Source: Triplophysa rosa (lineage: Eukaryota; Chordata; Actinopteri; Cypriniformes; Nemacheilidae). From it: a stretch of 64,000 nucleotides of DNA. The stretch covers positions 6,403,854 to 6,467,853 of the forward strand of contig NC_079893.1 of assembly GCF_024868665.1 (NCBI RefSeq). Reading direction: 5' to 3'. Position numbers and translations under genes: made by a program. The notes beneath the pieces are model-generated. The model was not told the DNA's origin. It saw only the letters and a program-made list of their open reading frames with translations, and did not search any database. Of the stretch, positions 1 to 13,168 are shown piece after piece. Position 1 is the first letter of the stretch. Each line of letters begins with the position of its first letter.

Positions 1-17
1 GTGTGTGTGTGTGTGTG

Positions 18-52
<35 letters not shown>

Positions 53-466
53 TAAAGGTTGATCTCTCAGCAGACACTGATTAATTACACAGATCAATGA
101 GGGGTCTCTGAACTCCCTGATCAATTCACAACCCTCAACAGAAAGAGCGAGAGACCGACAGAGAGAGAGAGAGAGAGCATTGACTTTACGGTGCATGGCT
201 GCATTTACTATATGCATCATTCACACATTAACTTAGAGTAATGAGTAATGAACTTAAGAGATAGTTGTGTTTGTGAAACATAAAAACAGATGTTTTGATC
301 AATATTTATGCTGTTGTTTTCCGTACAGTAACCTGGGGCCAACAAGCAATATTCAAACTAGTGTAAGATGTGCATAAATCAATGCTTTATTGACACCAGA
401 TTTGACGTGTCGTATCGCATTTTTATAAGGTAATCTGCTTTTTCTCAAGTTTGAAGGTCATCTTAC
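1..466 (-). other. sdk1 intron after Ig4 (partial), with GT microsatellite at its left end
   Basis: This is downstream intron sequence. Positions 1-52 are a GT dinucleotide run with one GC interruption. There is a short GA run near 160-176, and nothing else is recognisable. Confidence 0.6.
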
Positions 467-658
467 TTGTGACAACCAAGTTGGTATATGCCTGGATTTG
501 TCCGGCCGTGTTTTCCGCAAAGCACTGGAATATTCCCGTGTCGTCCGGCTGAACCTTCCGCACTTGTAGAATCATCGAGGTGAGCTTGTATCGAGTGTTG
601 TTCAGCTTAGACAGAGGAACAGCATCTTTGTACCACTCCAGTTTTGGCATGGGAACCC
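467..658 (-). CDS. sdk1: sdk1 exon, second half of Ig domain 4
   Basis: The exon opens after a tatttag acceptor, completes a Gly codon begun in the previous exon, and ends ACA-A before GTAAGA (phase 1). It encodes [16 protein letters not shown], then the F-strand motif [10 protein letters not shown] with the second disulfide cysteine, and the G strand ending NLVVT. An N-N-T glycosylation sequon follows the SKL of the C strand. The match to family Ig4 (VPLPTLQWYKDA, SGIFQCFA) is close. The next exon, starting Ig5, is off the left edge. Confidence 0.92.
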
Positions 659-3600
659 CTAAATAGTATACACACCGAGATTAGCATGCTATCGGTTTTT
701 AACCGAAAAAAACATAAACATTATTTATTAAGAACTATAAACAGTAGATTTACACATAAAAAAATGCCCCGTCGGATTTGGTATAAAAGAAAATGATTAC
801 CCAAGTAGACACACTCACCTCCACACACAACCTCACATTCCACTTGATTTATCACGAAGTTAACGTTTCCATCAATAGACCTTCATCAGGGCACACTTCA
901 GTTTAATTAATGAAAATTTAATCTTATAAATTGGCTGTGATTGATTAAACTTCCAATAAAGTTTTGACATGCCTCACCGAAAAGAGTAGAAGACCTGGAT
1001 AAGCGAGAGACATCGAGAGAAACGGAGCAAATAAGCAAATAAAACGGCAATTATACGTATTAGCAATAATTATAAATTTGGTTCATCTGAAAGAGCTCAT
1101 GATATGCTCGTAATGATATGCAAATGGGAAGCGCGTTAAAGAATATATAATGGGTAAATTACACAACTCAACGTTTTTAAAAGGTCATAAAAACGCAAAT
1201 CTATTCCAGGCGTCAATAGTCTCATCACACCCACTGGGACGCAAGACAAGAATGTTAAAATAAGACTGTCAAAAACAACCGCGCCGTAATTAAATTTCTG
1301 ACAGTTTATGACAAAGTGCGCATAAACTCAGCTTCACACCCTTACGAAAGCGCAAAGAGAACACTTGCTGAGAGACTTTCAGCAAGTGTAAATTGCAGAG
1401 GTCACTGAAGTTTTGAAACTTTTATGACGAGGGAAAATGTCCAAATTTCACAAAGAGAGAAAGAGAAATGAAAAGGAACTGTTTGAGGCCTCTCTTTAAG
1501 GAATTTCCCAGTTAGAAGTCATGAAAAGTTGAACTTTTAGACGCTTGGCACTTTGTTGCTGAAATGTAGGTCAGATTCACGCTGCTTGTTAAATGGATTT
1601 TCTAGCGGGATCCCACACTTCCATTGCCCTTTGTGCCAAGGATATACTTAAGGTCTTTTAACTGGATCTTAACTAGAACGAGCGCAGAGGCCAATTAGCG
1701 GCTAATAGCGTTAGCGCCTGACACGCCTTTTCTAATGCACTTGACCGCCTATTCCACATCACTCATTTAGTCAATTAAACAAAAATGAATGCAAATAAGG
1801 ACGAGTTGCACAAAGACGAATAGGGGTTGATACCACTCGCCTGGTGGAAAAGTCCATTTTGAGGCGGCGAAGGCAATGAGGGGAAAAAGGTACAATAAAA
1901 GCGACACGTCTTACGGTTGAGTCTCCACGGGAACTATCAAATAGCTGTCTGTAAGCACACTAGCCACAGTAAAATGAACATATTGCACGCTTCATACACA
2001 ATGTGTAGAAATTGGAACATTATGCGATGACTGCAGGCTGCTTTTATAAGATACTCTTAAGTGTTCGGGAATGTCAGGTATCGGACTGGAAGTTAAGTGG
2101 CTTTTTTGTGCAAGCGCTGGCAGTTTTATACTACTGACATTATAAAGATTATAGTTTCTCTGAGTCTTGCAGGGGAATGATTATATACAAGCGGAACGGG
2201 ATTTATATGACTCCAAAGTGGTCAAACTCAACGAGGTGCAATTATTTGATAGGTACAACACAGCTGGTTTTCTCTAAAGAGGTGTTCACACTGCGGTTGG
2301 CGACTAGTTAGGGTTCATACTTGATGAGTCACAACCAAATATGTCACATGATGCTCCCAATAGTGGCTGCCACACACAACACACAATCAAATTGACATTA
2401 AGACATTTTTAATGACAATATTTAATTTCTGTTAAACTTTGCTGCATTACTGAGTCTTAATCTCTAATCATTAAATGATAAAAATTCAACTTTGTTTAGT
2501 GATGGGCGATCCGCTTGTCACAGTAAGGAATACTGTTCCCGGGTCCAAGCCTCCACTCATTTCAATGGAGGATATTATTTATTCAGCCGTTTATGGTCAC
2601 TTTTCATTCATATCACACATTAACTGTGCGTTCAGACCGCCGCCGTCGAGAGCGTCAAAGTGGCAGGAAGTCATTCATTTTCAATGTGAGCCGGCAGCGA
2701 GCAGTGGCGCGGCGCGTCTTGGCCGTTGAGGGCGTCAAGGAAAGTTGAAATCAGGTCAACTTTATGGTAATGAGCTATGACGCGGTTCGGCGGCAACCAA
2801 TCGGAACGTAGAAGTCCACCGCTTGAGAGGATTCCAAAGAACGCAGCCCTGTAAACTTTGGTCTACGTCAGAGCGCCAGAGCGTCCACGAATCTTTCTAC
2901 AGCGCTGTTGGCAGGGCGGCCAGAGCGATTTTTGACGCTCTCGACGGTGGCGGTCTGAACGCACAGTTAAGTGTACCGTTTATGAACTCGCAGTGTACAG
3001 TCTCCAGGCTCATGGAATCTCCAACATCAATATTGTAATATTGATCGGGAGTTTTCTGCAGTTTTACATCACGCTACGAGTGTACATTAGCATTTATATT
3101 GCATAACAAGCAGATAGATGAGAAAAAGGCGGGGCTTACCTTTGACCTGACACTGAAGTTCAATGTTTTTCTCAATTTCGGTTATCACTGTCTTTTTTGG
3201 CCTTGACGTGAAATATGGAGGCTCTGCGTAAAAAAACAAGGTCAACGTGATTATTAGAACAAATAAAGTACATTAAAAATACATCATAATTTCTCACGTA
3301 AAACTAATCCTATGGTATTTGTCGACTGCAACTATGCTGACACGCGGTTGCTAAGGTGAACTAAATGGTTTCGACACATTGCTGTGCTGTTTCTAAGACT
3401 TTTGAGGTTTGTTTCTGGGATGTTCTGCACCGTCAGATAAATGATCAAAAAATGTACCAAACCTGTCACTGGGACAGCACCCATAAAAAGGTCCTAACAT
3501 GTCCCAGCTAACACATGACGTTCCAGTTACGTAATGTATTGGTACTTTTTGGTAATTTCATGATTTACCAGCTGTCAACGATTCTGGCACATCTCAGGCA

Positions 3601-6600
3601 TGTCATTTCATTACCATTAAATGACCAATTCATAACGTCGCCATTACTGTCTCCCAACGTTGCAAGATAACCAAGAACGGTCCAGTTACATAACATGTTC
3701 GTACTATTTTGGTGATCACATGACCAACGGGTAATGTAACTGCAGTGCACGCACAGCTGAACTGCGCCTGACAGGACCACTCGTTACATCGAAGTTCTAA
3801 TTTCACAACAATGGATTAAAGAGTTGTATAAATCGCATTTTAAATGAAATATTTACTCGCAAGCTGACAGAAGCTGTTTTATAACTATTATATAGCTATT
3901 ATGTATTTAAATAGCTGTTATACAAATTACTGTTAATTGATATAAACCTGTTCCACGTTTCTTGAAGCTTTTATTATTTTGACAGTTGTTGAAGCAAAAT
4001 AATAAAATGTTATTGTGTACTGTTGTACAATAAATGAACTGAATTTTGAGTATGCATTTGTCATTTATATATGAATAACTATCTGACGTTGTCACAACGG
4101 TATGATCACGTAATCTGACGACCACACTTTCGTTGTGACAACGTAATCTAGTAACGTTGTGACAACTGGAAAAGTGAAATTCCTGGATTCGTTGCCACAA
4201 CATAACTTCGTGACTAGGTACCGAAACCCGGTATTTAATCGGTCCCGGGGCTAAATTATGAAAGACCGAAGGATCGATCTCTGACGTTAACGGTTCTGCT
4301 GTCGGTACTGGAGAAATTAAGAAAAACATTTCCTATTTATTATTGCTAAATAAACGTTACCTAGCATATTTTAACTGACCAACCATTTCTAATTTGCGAT
4401 AATATTAAAGACATTTACCTGCATTTTCGTTATTCGCAATCTCAGTCACGCGCGAAATGTCCGTCTGTCCCACAGTACACACAGAGCTCGCACGCACACA
4501 ACACGAAAGCTCGCGCTTAATAGAGTGACGATGGCGGAGAGAACCAAACGGTCTCAAGTATGGTTACATTTCACTCGAGTGGATGCAGACAATGCTCGTT
4601 GCAACAAGTGCAACAAGATTCTTGTTTGTAAGAGCGGAAACACAAGCAATCTGTCAAAACATCTTTCAAAAGTGCATTATGTGCAGACAGAGAAATGCAA
4701 AGTTTTCGACTGCCTAGCTGACGTAAGTAGGTAACCGTGACGTTGTGACCCTGTCCTGATTGGTACATTGTCGGTTACTTACTGACAATGTCACAAAGTT
4801 ACGTTGTGGCAACGAATTCCAGTTGTCACTTTTCCAGTTGTCACAACGTAGCTGGTTACGTTACCACAACGAAAATTTGGTCGTCAGATTACGTTTCAGT
4901 TACGTAAATATCACGTGATATGGTTAGCTGGGGTACCATTTAGGTAGAGATATGTATACAGTACTTTTGGTATCAACAAATGTCCTAATATGCCCTCTTT
5001 GATTAAAATATATGTACCTCTGAGGTACTAAGTATGCACTACTTAGGTCGAAAAGTATACTTTTTGAAAGGATACCGCCCCAGTAACAGCTTGGGTATAC
5101 TGTTTGACCATTTTTCTGATAGTATAGGTGGTTAAAAAATAGATTTTCCTATTTTATCATCCACCACGCAAAAGAAATGTAAAAGCTCACACTTTACCCA
5201 GCAGTCATTGCTGCTCCGCTCAGCTCATCTCACTAGTAAAGAAGCAAAAATCCCTTTCATCTACAGATCTTTTATTCTCAGATTTCGTGACAAGAAGAGC
5301 ACGACTCTCGTTATCTTTTCACACACATGCTGATTTTTTGTACCTCTCTCGAAACGAAAGGCGACATAGGATCTGTTAAGCACGATGCTGTTAACAGCTT
5401 TTCACCTACTAAAGGATAATGCCAAAAACGGGGGAGAGGGGGGCGGTTAAACGACTAAAACCCCCAAAACTAAGTGCACAACAATATCACAATTTCTCTG
5501 TATTTGTCATCTATTATTGCTCTTCCCTTTTTCGCCTTTTCTTTCGTCCTCAACAAATCAGCACATATTCACTCTCATTCCACAGCTATGCAGATCAGCA
5601 TACACATATTCAGATTCGGGCCCTGGATCGGATTCAATGGCAGAAACAATACAAGCCTCCTCGGTTTCTTCTCTTTTTCCGCTGCTGGCTGCTCTGACAT
5701 GTTCACTTTATCTTTCTATAAAAGTCTCTCTCCAAAAGCCCCAATTTATTCATCACTCCATTGGCTGCCTCATGCATATGCATGCATCCCTTTTGCCCAA
5801 TCATGTAAGGAGCACACCTGTCAGATAAGCTCATCGAATGAATATCCCTTGCTCTTTCTGTAAGAGTGCGAGTGGAAGAATAAATATTCATAGCTCATCT
5901 TTGGTAAAATATCTTGGAAGGTAACATTTGTGTTTTTGGATCAAAGAGCAGCATGATGAATATACAAGTACAAGGGGCTGAGGAAATATAAGACCACTGA
6001 CCTTCTGGAAACTCTGAGAGACGTCACTGGGATTGGGGTTCTGGTTGGTGTTGTACCGTTTATTTTGTTTACTAACATGTGTTTGTATTTTAAGTGAGGT
6101 CTGAAGCAAACTTTATTCTTAATTAGTTTTATATTTACGGCAATATTCAAATCAGTCCATCAGCTTCACTGCCACTCTTCAATAATAATACTCAAGGTCT
6201 TCTCCGTCTGCTTTCGAAGAAGAAAGAAGTTCAGTCCTCTTACCCAAGACTGACAAGTACGTTTTGGCCTCGGTGCTTTTTTGGCTGCTGTTTCTGAGAG
6301 CCGCCTCGCACACATACAGCCCCGTATCCGCTGTAGTGGGGTTACTGATGACCAGTCTGCGACCGAACGAGTCCACTCCTGTTGTTAGTCTCACCCCATT
6401 ACGCTTCCAGAACACCTGCAGTCTGTCAAGAGACCTGCCCCGCACACACACATCCAAAACAGTGTTAAATCAAAGGTTTAGGAATTAGAAAACTATGGCA
6501 TTTATGCTTACAAATACATTAAATGAATAGTATAGTTTGATTTTCATTGTGTTGAGATTTTGATAATAAGAGTTGAAGTTTTATTTCATATTCAATGCGT

Positions 6601-9600
6601 TATGTTGAAATCATTGTTATTGATTAATGCCGCTTAAACTCATAAAAATAAAGGTGCTTAAAGGGATACTTCACCCAAAATGAAAATTCTGTCATCATTT
6701 ACTCACCTTCGAGTTGTTCCAAATCTGTACAAATTTAGAAAGATATTTGGAAGAATGCTTATAACCAGATTTTGCCCCCCATTGACTCTCATAGTAGGAA
6801 AAATTACTTTATCTTTTTTTTGTTCTGTTGAACATAAAAGAAGACATTCTTAAGGATGTAGGACAGCAAACAATTCTGGGGCACTTTTGACTACCATTGT
6901 ATTTTTTACTACTATGGGAGTCAATAGGGGGCAAAATCTTTCTGGTTATAAGCATTCTCCCAAATATCTTTCTCTGTGTTCATCAGAACAAAGACATTTA
7001 TACAGATTTGGAACAACTCGAAGGTGAGTAAATGATGACAGAATTTTCATTTTTTGGTAAAGTATCCCTTTAAAAGGTTCTTCTCAGCGTTGCCATAGAA
7101 GAACCATTTTTGGTTCCACGAAGAACTATTCAGTCAAAGGTTCTTTAAAGAACCATCTCTTTCTTACTTTTTTATAATCTGAAGAACCTTTTGTGAAACA
7201 AAAAGGTTCTTCAGATGTTAAAGGTTCTTTATGGAACCAAAAGGTTCTTCTGCGGCATTAAAGAACCTTTTGAACCACCTTTTTTAAGAGTGTTTTCTAT
7301 GGATTTCTATCTTTTCCTGTTTTCTATCATTTCCTTTTCCTTTCCAGTTTCTATACTGTTTTTTCTTACGCCTCTACTATTTGTTTTAAAATGTGACCCT
7401 GTCTGTGAAATCCAGGCTCAACTCTCAAAATCTTATTATGAGATTAAAGTAGCAACGTTGATTTCAGACATTCATTTCATTATGATTTCAATCTTTGACA
7501 TGGCTTCACTCTATCAAAATTAAAGTTATCAAGGTTATATTTTCACAGAATGTTCTTTACATTATGTAGCATGACTTCATGTAGAAAACAGAAAATCTCA
7601 AAAAACTACTTGATCTGGGTTTTCACAGACTGGGTCATCCAATGTGTTTCTGCTTTGCAACGGTGCAAAATTGAAAAAAAAACTATAGAAATACAAGTGA
7701 ATTGAGACATAAAACAAATATTGTTGAAATAAAAAAATGCAATACAGTTAAAGCTGCAATCCATAACGTTTTTGAATGAAAATAAACAAAAACAATAAGG
7801 GTGTAACAATATAACGCAATACAAAAACTTTAAGATATGTATCGTAGAGCTATTAAGCCATGGCAATATTTTTTAAACTAAATATATTTTTTATATTTTT
7901 ATGATAAAATTTTGTTTTATTTTTCTGTGACAGATTTATTCAGTCCTTATTAGTTAACATAAAGATGGTATAATTAAACCTTGAATGTTGTCGATTCTTT
8001 AACAAAATAACAGATGTTACTAAAAAAATGTAATGTTTTGGGAGAAAATCTGTCATTTGAGTGTCAGTTTCTTATATTTTTTGTTCAAATATCGTGATGT
8101 AAGCGCCATCGTAAACACAGTATCGTGTATCATATCGAATCGTGAGCTGAACGTATCAATTAATGTAGTATTAGTATTAACTCTCCTTATCTCACCCTGA
8201 TTTGCAATGGAAAGGTTTTATTATTAATTTTAAATTGAAATTGGACTTCACGAATGTCTGTTTGACATCATTCAAGTACAGCACGTAAAGCTACCTGCAA
8301 TTTCATGTTTTAAACAGCGATGGCGATAGAGAAGCAAAAGTTACGAATTGCAGCTTTAACTATGCAATAACTATGACAAACATCTTGGGAATGATAATGG
8401 AACGGCTGTTACCAACAGAACCCATGAGGCGATGAGTCACTGCCGCCAGGAGTAACCTACCTCGCATTAGCGACGCACTCGAGAGTAGCCTCGCTCGCCC
8501 CGGCAACCACTGATGTGTTCTTAGGTGCAATCACGATCACCGGGGCAACCAATTCAGCGGGGGCAACACTGTCTGAGATAGAGAAGGAAGAAAAACTAGT
8601 TTAAAAAAAGACTGGACGATTATTGGTACAATCAATCAGGTTAATAGACCCCGCATCACAGGAAGAGAGATAAGACTTTCTGATGAGCCTCTAGGTTTTC
8701 TTTTTGCCTCTTTTTATCCTCCCTCTGAATCATTTCTTTCTCTATCTGAAATATAATACATGCAGGAGGGAAAGTCGAATGACAGTCGATGGCTGACAGA
8801 TGAGAGTGGAGGGAAAGAATGAGCGAGAGATGGAGAAAGACAGATGAACACTGATAATGGGACGTGATTGTGATCTTTAAAGGGATAGTTCACTCAAAAA
8901 TGAAAATTCATCCGTTCAAGTTGCTCCGTACCTGTATGACTTTCTCTCTTCTGTGGAGCACAAAATTATGAATTTGAAAGCATTAACCTGTTTCTCTTTT
9001 CCATAATGAATAGGGTCTTGAGCTTCAAGCCTTAAAAAGTACACAATAGCCCTGTATTACACAAGTGCTTCATATGACTCATAAATACTATATATTCTAG
9101 AATCAATACTAGATAAGAAGCCTACGGATGTCTTGAATAAATAATTTGTTTGAGTTGAATCAGTGACTCATAAATCTTCAGTTCCAAATTATTTTTTAGT
9201 CTGTTGTACTCCAAAATGATCGTATAACTTTGATTGTCACTTTGTAAATTGAATCAATGCTTTGATGATACCTTTTTAAAATTGATAACATTGAACACTT
9301 CAAGCCCTCATTTACTGCAAATGCCTTGAAAAAAAGAATTCTTAAAAATGGAATTTTGTTCCACGCAAGAAGACATAATACAGGAAGAAAAGGACCTTTC
9401 GGAGAGTAAATAAGAGGGTTTTCTTTTTGATGAACTATTCCTTTAAGAATCCATGAAAATAGTCAGAATATGAATGAAAAGCCTTCCATAATAGATAAAC
9501 TGCAGAGATGCAAACACACACACAAACATCAGCTTTGATCTCGTCTCTGATCACTGAACAGAAAGGTGTAATGCAGACTCACAACTTCCGAATACAGAGA

Positions 9601-12600
9601 TGACAGACGCTCTAACTTTTGCAATCTCTGTAGAAATATGTTCAAATTTATGCATTCGTCTCGCAGTCATTGAATCTCATCATCCAAAAAGATGACAAAA
9701 AAAACCCCAGCAGAAGACGAAATGCAAACAAAAGCGGTATATTTCACTGAATGTCAAATAAAGCCAGACAGGAAAAACTGAGTAAGAGTGAGAATTAAGA
9801 TGTAGTATAGAAGATTTGTTTCTGAGTTTGGTTTTTGACATGCACTCTAAATGTAAGAGCTTGTGATAAGATGTAGCACCTCAAGTTTGGATATTGCTCG
9901 CCGGCATGTGACCTGATTTGCATAGACTGCCACCTTCTAAATTTATGTCCAATGTAAGCAAAAGTTGGACACGTGTGGTGCTAGTCTTGGACTAAACGGA
10001 AGGTTTGATGACAGTGGCACCAAACTCAATAGTTGGGTTACCATAGAAACTGACTGATAGACGCTGTCAGAGCCGATGAATATGAGAGTTACGACACTCG
10101 ATCTCGCCGCCGTGTGGTCACGTGTTTCATGGAGCGCTCAACAGTTCCTAACCAATCCATACCATCAACCTATTCAGTTTGCTTCAGTGCAATGTTTGGA
10201 ACTATTGGACGCTCCATGGCGTGAGTTACTTCTGCGTTCCATTCTTCCTATGGAGGTCTATGTGAGTGTCGTAACTCTCATATTCAACTGCTCTGGAAGC
10301 TGTTACACTGTGGACAAACCCAAACGTTGGTTTAAAGTAATCTCGAAAATTTTCATATTTGACCCAAGCATGGGTGAAACAACCCAACAAAGGGTGGTTT
10401 AAACCAGCGGTTGGATTTGTCCATCATTTTTTGTCCATATTTTGCAGTTGTACATGTTTTGTTAGTTGAATTTCAACTCACTGTTGGGTTAAATATGGCC
10501 AAACCCAACCACTGGTTTAAATGATCCTAGAAAATGTCCATAATTGACTCAATCAAAGGTTGAAACAACACATCGGTTGGTTTTGTCCGTCATTTTTTGT
10601 CCATATACACTGTGGCCAAACCCAACCGTTGGTTTAAATGAACCTAGAAAATTTCCATATTTGACTCAATCATGAGCTGAAACAACCCAGCAAAGGGCAA
10701 TTTAAAGAAATGGTTGGGTTTGTCCATACTCTTTTTGTCCAGATTTTGCACTTGCACATGTTTTGTAAATTGAGTTTCAACCCACTGTTGGGTAAAATAT
10801 GGCCAAACCCAACCACTGGTTTAAATGATCCTAGAAAATGTCCATAATTGACTCAATCAAAGGTTGAAACAACACATCGGTTGGTTTTGTCCGTCATTTT
10901 TTGTCGATATACACTGTGGCCAAACCCAACCGTTGGTTTAAATGAACCTAGAAAATTTCCATATTTGACTCAATCATGAGTTGAAACAACCCAGCAAAGG
11001 GCAATTTAAAGAAATGGTTGGGTTTGTCCATACTCTTTTTGTCCAGATTTTGCACTTGCACATGTTTTGTAAGTTGAGTTTCAACCCACTGTTGGGTAAA
11101 ATATGGACAAACCCATATGTTGGTTAAAATGAACCTTAAAAATGTCCATATTTGACCCAATCATGGGTTAAAACAACCCAGTATTGGAAAGTTTAAACCC
11201 AACAGTTGGGTTTGTCCATCATTTTTTGTCCATATTTTGTAGTTGCACGTTTTGTAAAAGTTGAGTTTCAACCCAGGTGGGTTCAATGCCAGTATTATGT
11301 CTATAAACGATTTGCATATGTACATTAAATATGATACAGATGTCATATCCCTCCCCACTGTTGACAGTCTAATTTTGTAAGTCTTGCTATTCTTACAAAG
11401 CACTTCAGGAAATGCTGAAAGTTGGGTGTTATTTTTCAGAAGTACAGTAGCCTGGAGAACACAGCCAATGAAAGAGAAGAAAAGACAGCGTGTGGTACTT
11501 TCGACGTAATGTTGCTGTCAGTCTGTTAAACAGTCTCAGGCACTCAAATCAGAATGGTGTTTGACATGGTGTTGACACGGTGCGGTTTTCATCAGGCAAA
11601 GAGATTAGCTGCCCTGAGCATACAGAAATGATCAGGAGAACAATATAGGACACTGCCAACGGGACATGCAAGAGTCTGTACACACACACATACAGTACGG
11701 TACACACAAGCATAGGGGTCATTCAACAAGATCGAATGCAATAATCTTAATCCAGCGTATACATGTGTAGTGTCGGAGATTATGACATGTGGAGATATTA
11801 AATTTGTCTCTTAGGAGAACCCATTATCATAAGCCTCGAATAAATCCATCTAAACACATAAAACGGGAGATTACACAAACACGCGAAAGCGTGAGTAACT
11901 CTGGACAGGAATGAGGGAGCTGGCACAATATTTCTGATGAACCCTGACTGGTGGATGGGTGTGCACATATTAACCATTGATATCGTGCTGGGTTTATGAG
12001 TTTAGCTTTAAGGACTTCTCATTTACGCTAAAGGCCTCCAAAACCATTTCAAAATATCAGCCAATAGCTTTTTTGTTTTGGGATTCATATTATGTGTATT
12101 ATGTGCACTTTGGTGTTTTGCATGCATACGCACCAAATGCAAAATAAAGAAGTCAAATGTTATATGCCGTGCATTGTGTATGGCTATATATTGCGTATTT
12201 CAGAAAATTTAGCATACTGGAGAAATGACAGCGCTTGCTTTAGGAATGTTCCTACATACTGTATGAGTTTAGAAATTATATTTTACAATGAACTATAATT
12301 ATAATTTCGATCTGATGGAAGGGTGTTGTTTTAATTATTTTAATTTTCTAATGCACACGGAGTGCAATGGATGCACTACTAGGTATTATATCACTGTGCT
12401 GCTGAAGTTAAAGATTATTAGGGGGAAAATGCATAAAAACTGCATACAAACTAAGTGATTTCAAAACGCAAAATGAAAAACTATCATGACCAAATTTTAA
12501 TATCAATTTTGACAATGATCCCATTTCCACTGGTAATGCCTTTGTGGGTACATTTGTGTGTACCCATAAATAGACTGCAAAAATAATTTCATAACCAGTA

Positions 12601-13115
12601 TTTATGTTAGTTTTCCTGTTAAAATAATTAAACATTCTTGCAACAAAACACATTCCCATGAGAAGCAAAACTGTAAGATGACAAGACTTATATTCAGAGA
12701 ACATATCTTGAATCAAGTTTATATTTCTCAGTTTATTGTATTTATTTTTTCTTGTTTAAGGTGTGAACGTCACCAAATTGTGTTATTGTGAAACATCCTT
12801 AAAACAAGATGAGGAAAAATGTAATAAAAAAAGGTAAGGAAAAAAGCAGTGTTCCAGATATCTTCTCGGAAATAAGCCTGATTACCTTACGCAGTTTTTG
12901 CCACTCAAGAAATCGTGTCGTGCTTTAAGGAAGGTAGGATATTTTTAACTGGAAATTTTATGTACAAAACATTTCAACATGACTTGAAGGCAGAATAGCG
13001 GTAGCGTGCTATTCTGGGCAATAATATAGAAATAAACGCCACAAGGATTCACTTTATAATTTAAAATCTCAAAGCAGATGATCATCGGATGCCATCAGAA
13101 TAAGGAGATAGAGGC

Positions 13116-13168
<53 letters not shown>

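Noticed and set aside
3907..4329. A 140-codon minus-strand frame
   Set aside because: It lies wholly inside the BED-finger transposon, through its inverted subterminal repeats, and has no domain.
5419..5863. Three overlapping frames of 92-129 codons
   Set aside because: Composition and overlap in all frames indicate chance. There are no splice signals on the sense strand of the gene, and they are on the opposite strand to sdk1.
10076..10402. A 108-codon frame on the plus strand
   Set aside because: It spans a MITE with clear inverted ends and continues into the AACCCAAC repeat.
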